From assembly GCA_001600495.1 (NCBI GenBank), contig BCKE01000111.1, positions 12,096-39,474 on the forward strand: DNA of 27,379 bases, written 5' to 3'. A program made the translations under genes and the position numbers. Below the pieces are notes generated by a model. The model was not told the DNA's origin. It saw only the letters and a list, made by a program, of their open reading frames with translations, and ran no database searches. Shown piece by piece: positions 26,125 to 27,379 of the stretch. Each line of letters begins with the position of its first letter. Within the stretch, counting starts at the first letter, position 1. The stretch comes from Pilasporangium apinafurcum (taxonomy: Eukaryota; Oomycota; Peronosporomycetes; Pythiales; Pythiaceae).

Positions 26125-27060
26125 ATGTGGATTCGCCCCGCCATCGCTGGCCTCCTCGCCGTCTTGAGTACCGCGTCTGCGTCGTTCACACCTCCGGCCG
26201 GAGCCTTCAACTTGACCAGCAACACCAGCGACACGACCGCTCGCCAGTTGCGTGGGAGTCAACTGCATCTCGGCATGTTTGACGTTTTCGTGCTCGAGAC
26301 TTGGTACTAGCCCGGAAATTGCAAGGAGATGTTTGACAAGGATCGCACCACCTTGCCAATTCTCTGTCGAAGACCAAATCTAAATATGGCCATGAACAAC
26401 ATGCTCGTGGTGCACGGCCTCTGGCCGAGTTATTCGCCAACCTTCAAGAAGTACCTCCAGGATAACTTACCGGAAGATCTCAAGCAAAAAGTCGATGTAG
26501 GACCGGACTACTCAGTCAAGGACAAGACAGGGATGTATTGCCATGGGAAGCCGTACGACGAGACCGCGTTTCCAGATACACCGGCAACCAATCGGGTCTT
26601 GATCCCCCAATTCGGTATCTCAACAGACCCAAGAAAGGACTTCCACGAGTATGAATACAACAAGCACGGCATCTGCGCGCAGATGACGCAGGAAAACTAC
26701 TGGAACTCAGCACTGAGAGTCGCCAGAGCCGCCAACCAAGTGTTTGCGCCCGTGGTAGCCCCCGAGAATGGAAAACGACCAACTCATATCAGCCTGCAGG
26801 AGTTGAGAGCACGCCTCGGACTGGCGCGGCCAACGTGCTATCACATCCCGGGCCCAAATAAGACAAGTCGGAAATTACTCCACAAGATCCACTTCTGTTA
26901 CGCACGTACCCCCACCGCTGCTACAGATACCACCACTCCTACCAACGTCAGCCAGCAAATCAAATGCCCTGATTTGCTATATGACCAATGTAAGCAGGAT
27001 GGCAAGACTGAAGACCAGATTATGATCGAGCTGAACACTCTCCCGCTCCCGGAATTGTAG
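26125..27060 (+). pseudogene. Secreted ribonuclease T2 with one in-frame stop
   Basis: Endoribonuclease of the T2 family, which cleaves single-stranded RNA through a 2',3'-cyclic phosphate. The chosen start (26125) gives a signal peptide (MWIRPAIAGLLAVLSTASA). The CAS I motif LVVHGLWPSY is in the +1 continuation and CAS II appears as EYEYNKHGIC, with the catalytic His, Glu and His in place. Cys residues for disulfides follow. A TAG at 26308-26310 interrupts the frame after VFVLETWY; the family continues here with PGNC-type sequence, so one base has changed (CAG to TAG would explain it). Downstream the frame is unbroken to 27060. Either a recent nonsense mutation or a sequencing error. A Met at 26329 cannot rescue secretion. 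Confidence 0.85.
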
Positions 27061-27284
27061 CCTCGTCCTTGGCACTCATCGGCGACGCGTCGGCTCACTC
27101 TGGCCTGCGCTTCTTTCGTTCGCTCTTTCTCTCTCACACACACTGCGTCGTCTAGGAGCTTTTCTGGCACTCGATAGGATCGCCAATACATACATCATTG
27201 CCTTCTTGTCCGTGTTGTTCTTTCCGTTTGGTGCTTGAAGCCAAATGATCCCACACATGGCCGTAATCTGCTTCCGCCTCCTCA
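27061..27284. other. 3' flank of the RNase T2 gene up to the second viral fragment
   Basis: No gene supported. Pyrimidine-rich, with a ctctctcacacacac microsatellite-like run near 27131-27144. It probably contains the RNase T2 3' UTR and ends abruptly at the penton homology starting at 27285. Confidence 0.5.
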
Positions 27285-27379
27285 TACTATCAACCCTGTA
27301 TCTTCTTTCATTGTCCGATGCAACTTGATCGACAATCCATACACGGTGCCTTCCGATATCTTGAGTATGTTTGATAGCA
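27285..27379 (+). pseudogene. Fragment of a second Polinton-like penton gene, inverted
   Basis: 95 bases identical to the reverse complement of 14432-14526, i.e. the penton gene in the opposite orientation. Translated, it reads SFIVRCNLIDNPYTVPSDIL and beyond, matching the penton at 14256-15122. The homology begins abruptly at 27285 (27284 mismatches) and runs to the last base, so the remainder lies outside. Either a second inserted copy truncated on its left, or a contig end that has run into a collapsed repeat. Confidence 0.9.

Overview
The window looks like nuclear DNA of an oomycete, probably Peronosporales (Phytophthora-like). The clues are a BT1-family folate/biopterin transporter, the C-terminal end of a fungal-type fatty acid synthase, a large ankyrin protein built from 'HEHRTEGC' units, and a secreted RNase T2. 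No prokaryotic operon signals, tRNA, rRNA or CRISPR array were seen. The organism assignment is inference; no marker gene proves it.

Layout. 1-1092: an IS630/Tc1-type DDE transposase, open to the left edge. 1636-2982: a decayed NAD(P)H-hydrate epimerase gene that still carries a recognisable intron. 2983-4839: mostly unexplained, with one eroded minus-strand fragment. 4840-6537: an intact membrane transporter, the clearest host gene. 6688-7909: two gene relics placed end to end, a fatty acid synthase C-terminus (minus) and an unidentified fragment (plus). 8502-10579: three minus-strand ORFs, including a protein of 24-residue W/PDKL repeats that resembles giant-virus repeat proteins, with a 29-bp tandem repeat upstream. 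10829-11571: a Mutator-type MITE with 135-bp inverted repeats and a perfect 9-bp target duplication. 11721-13341: a complete but dead Tc1-like element with 209-bp inverted repeats. About 13.4-23.49 kb: an endogenous Polinton/Maverick-like (adintovirus-like) virus. 23712-25697: the ankyrin gene. 26125-27060: an RNase T2 gene with one in-frame stop. 27285-27379: 95 bp of a second, inverted copy of the viral penton gene, running off the right edge.

The Polinton-like element is the main find. It carries a near-complete virion module: penton (minor capsid), adenain-type cysteine protease, major capsid protein, a pVI/pX-like minor protein with adenain-type cleavage motifs, an FtsK/HerA packaging ATPase, and a fibre-like protein ending in an S74 intramolecular chaperone. 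It also has a 699-residue protein with adenain-like sites, several small ORFs and a chromodomain integrase. The capsid genes are open. The fibre gene has a one-base frameshift and the integrase has lost its N-terminus at a junction near 23.49 kb. No protein-primed DNA polymerase B or SF3 helicase gene is visible, so this is a truncated or replication-defective copy, or the polymerase lies elsewhere. Ambiguous bases (N) occur only in multi-copy material (transposases, viral element, ankyrin gene), which suggests several diverged copies were merged in the assembly.
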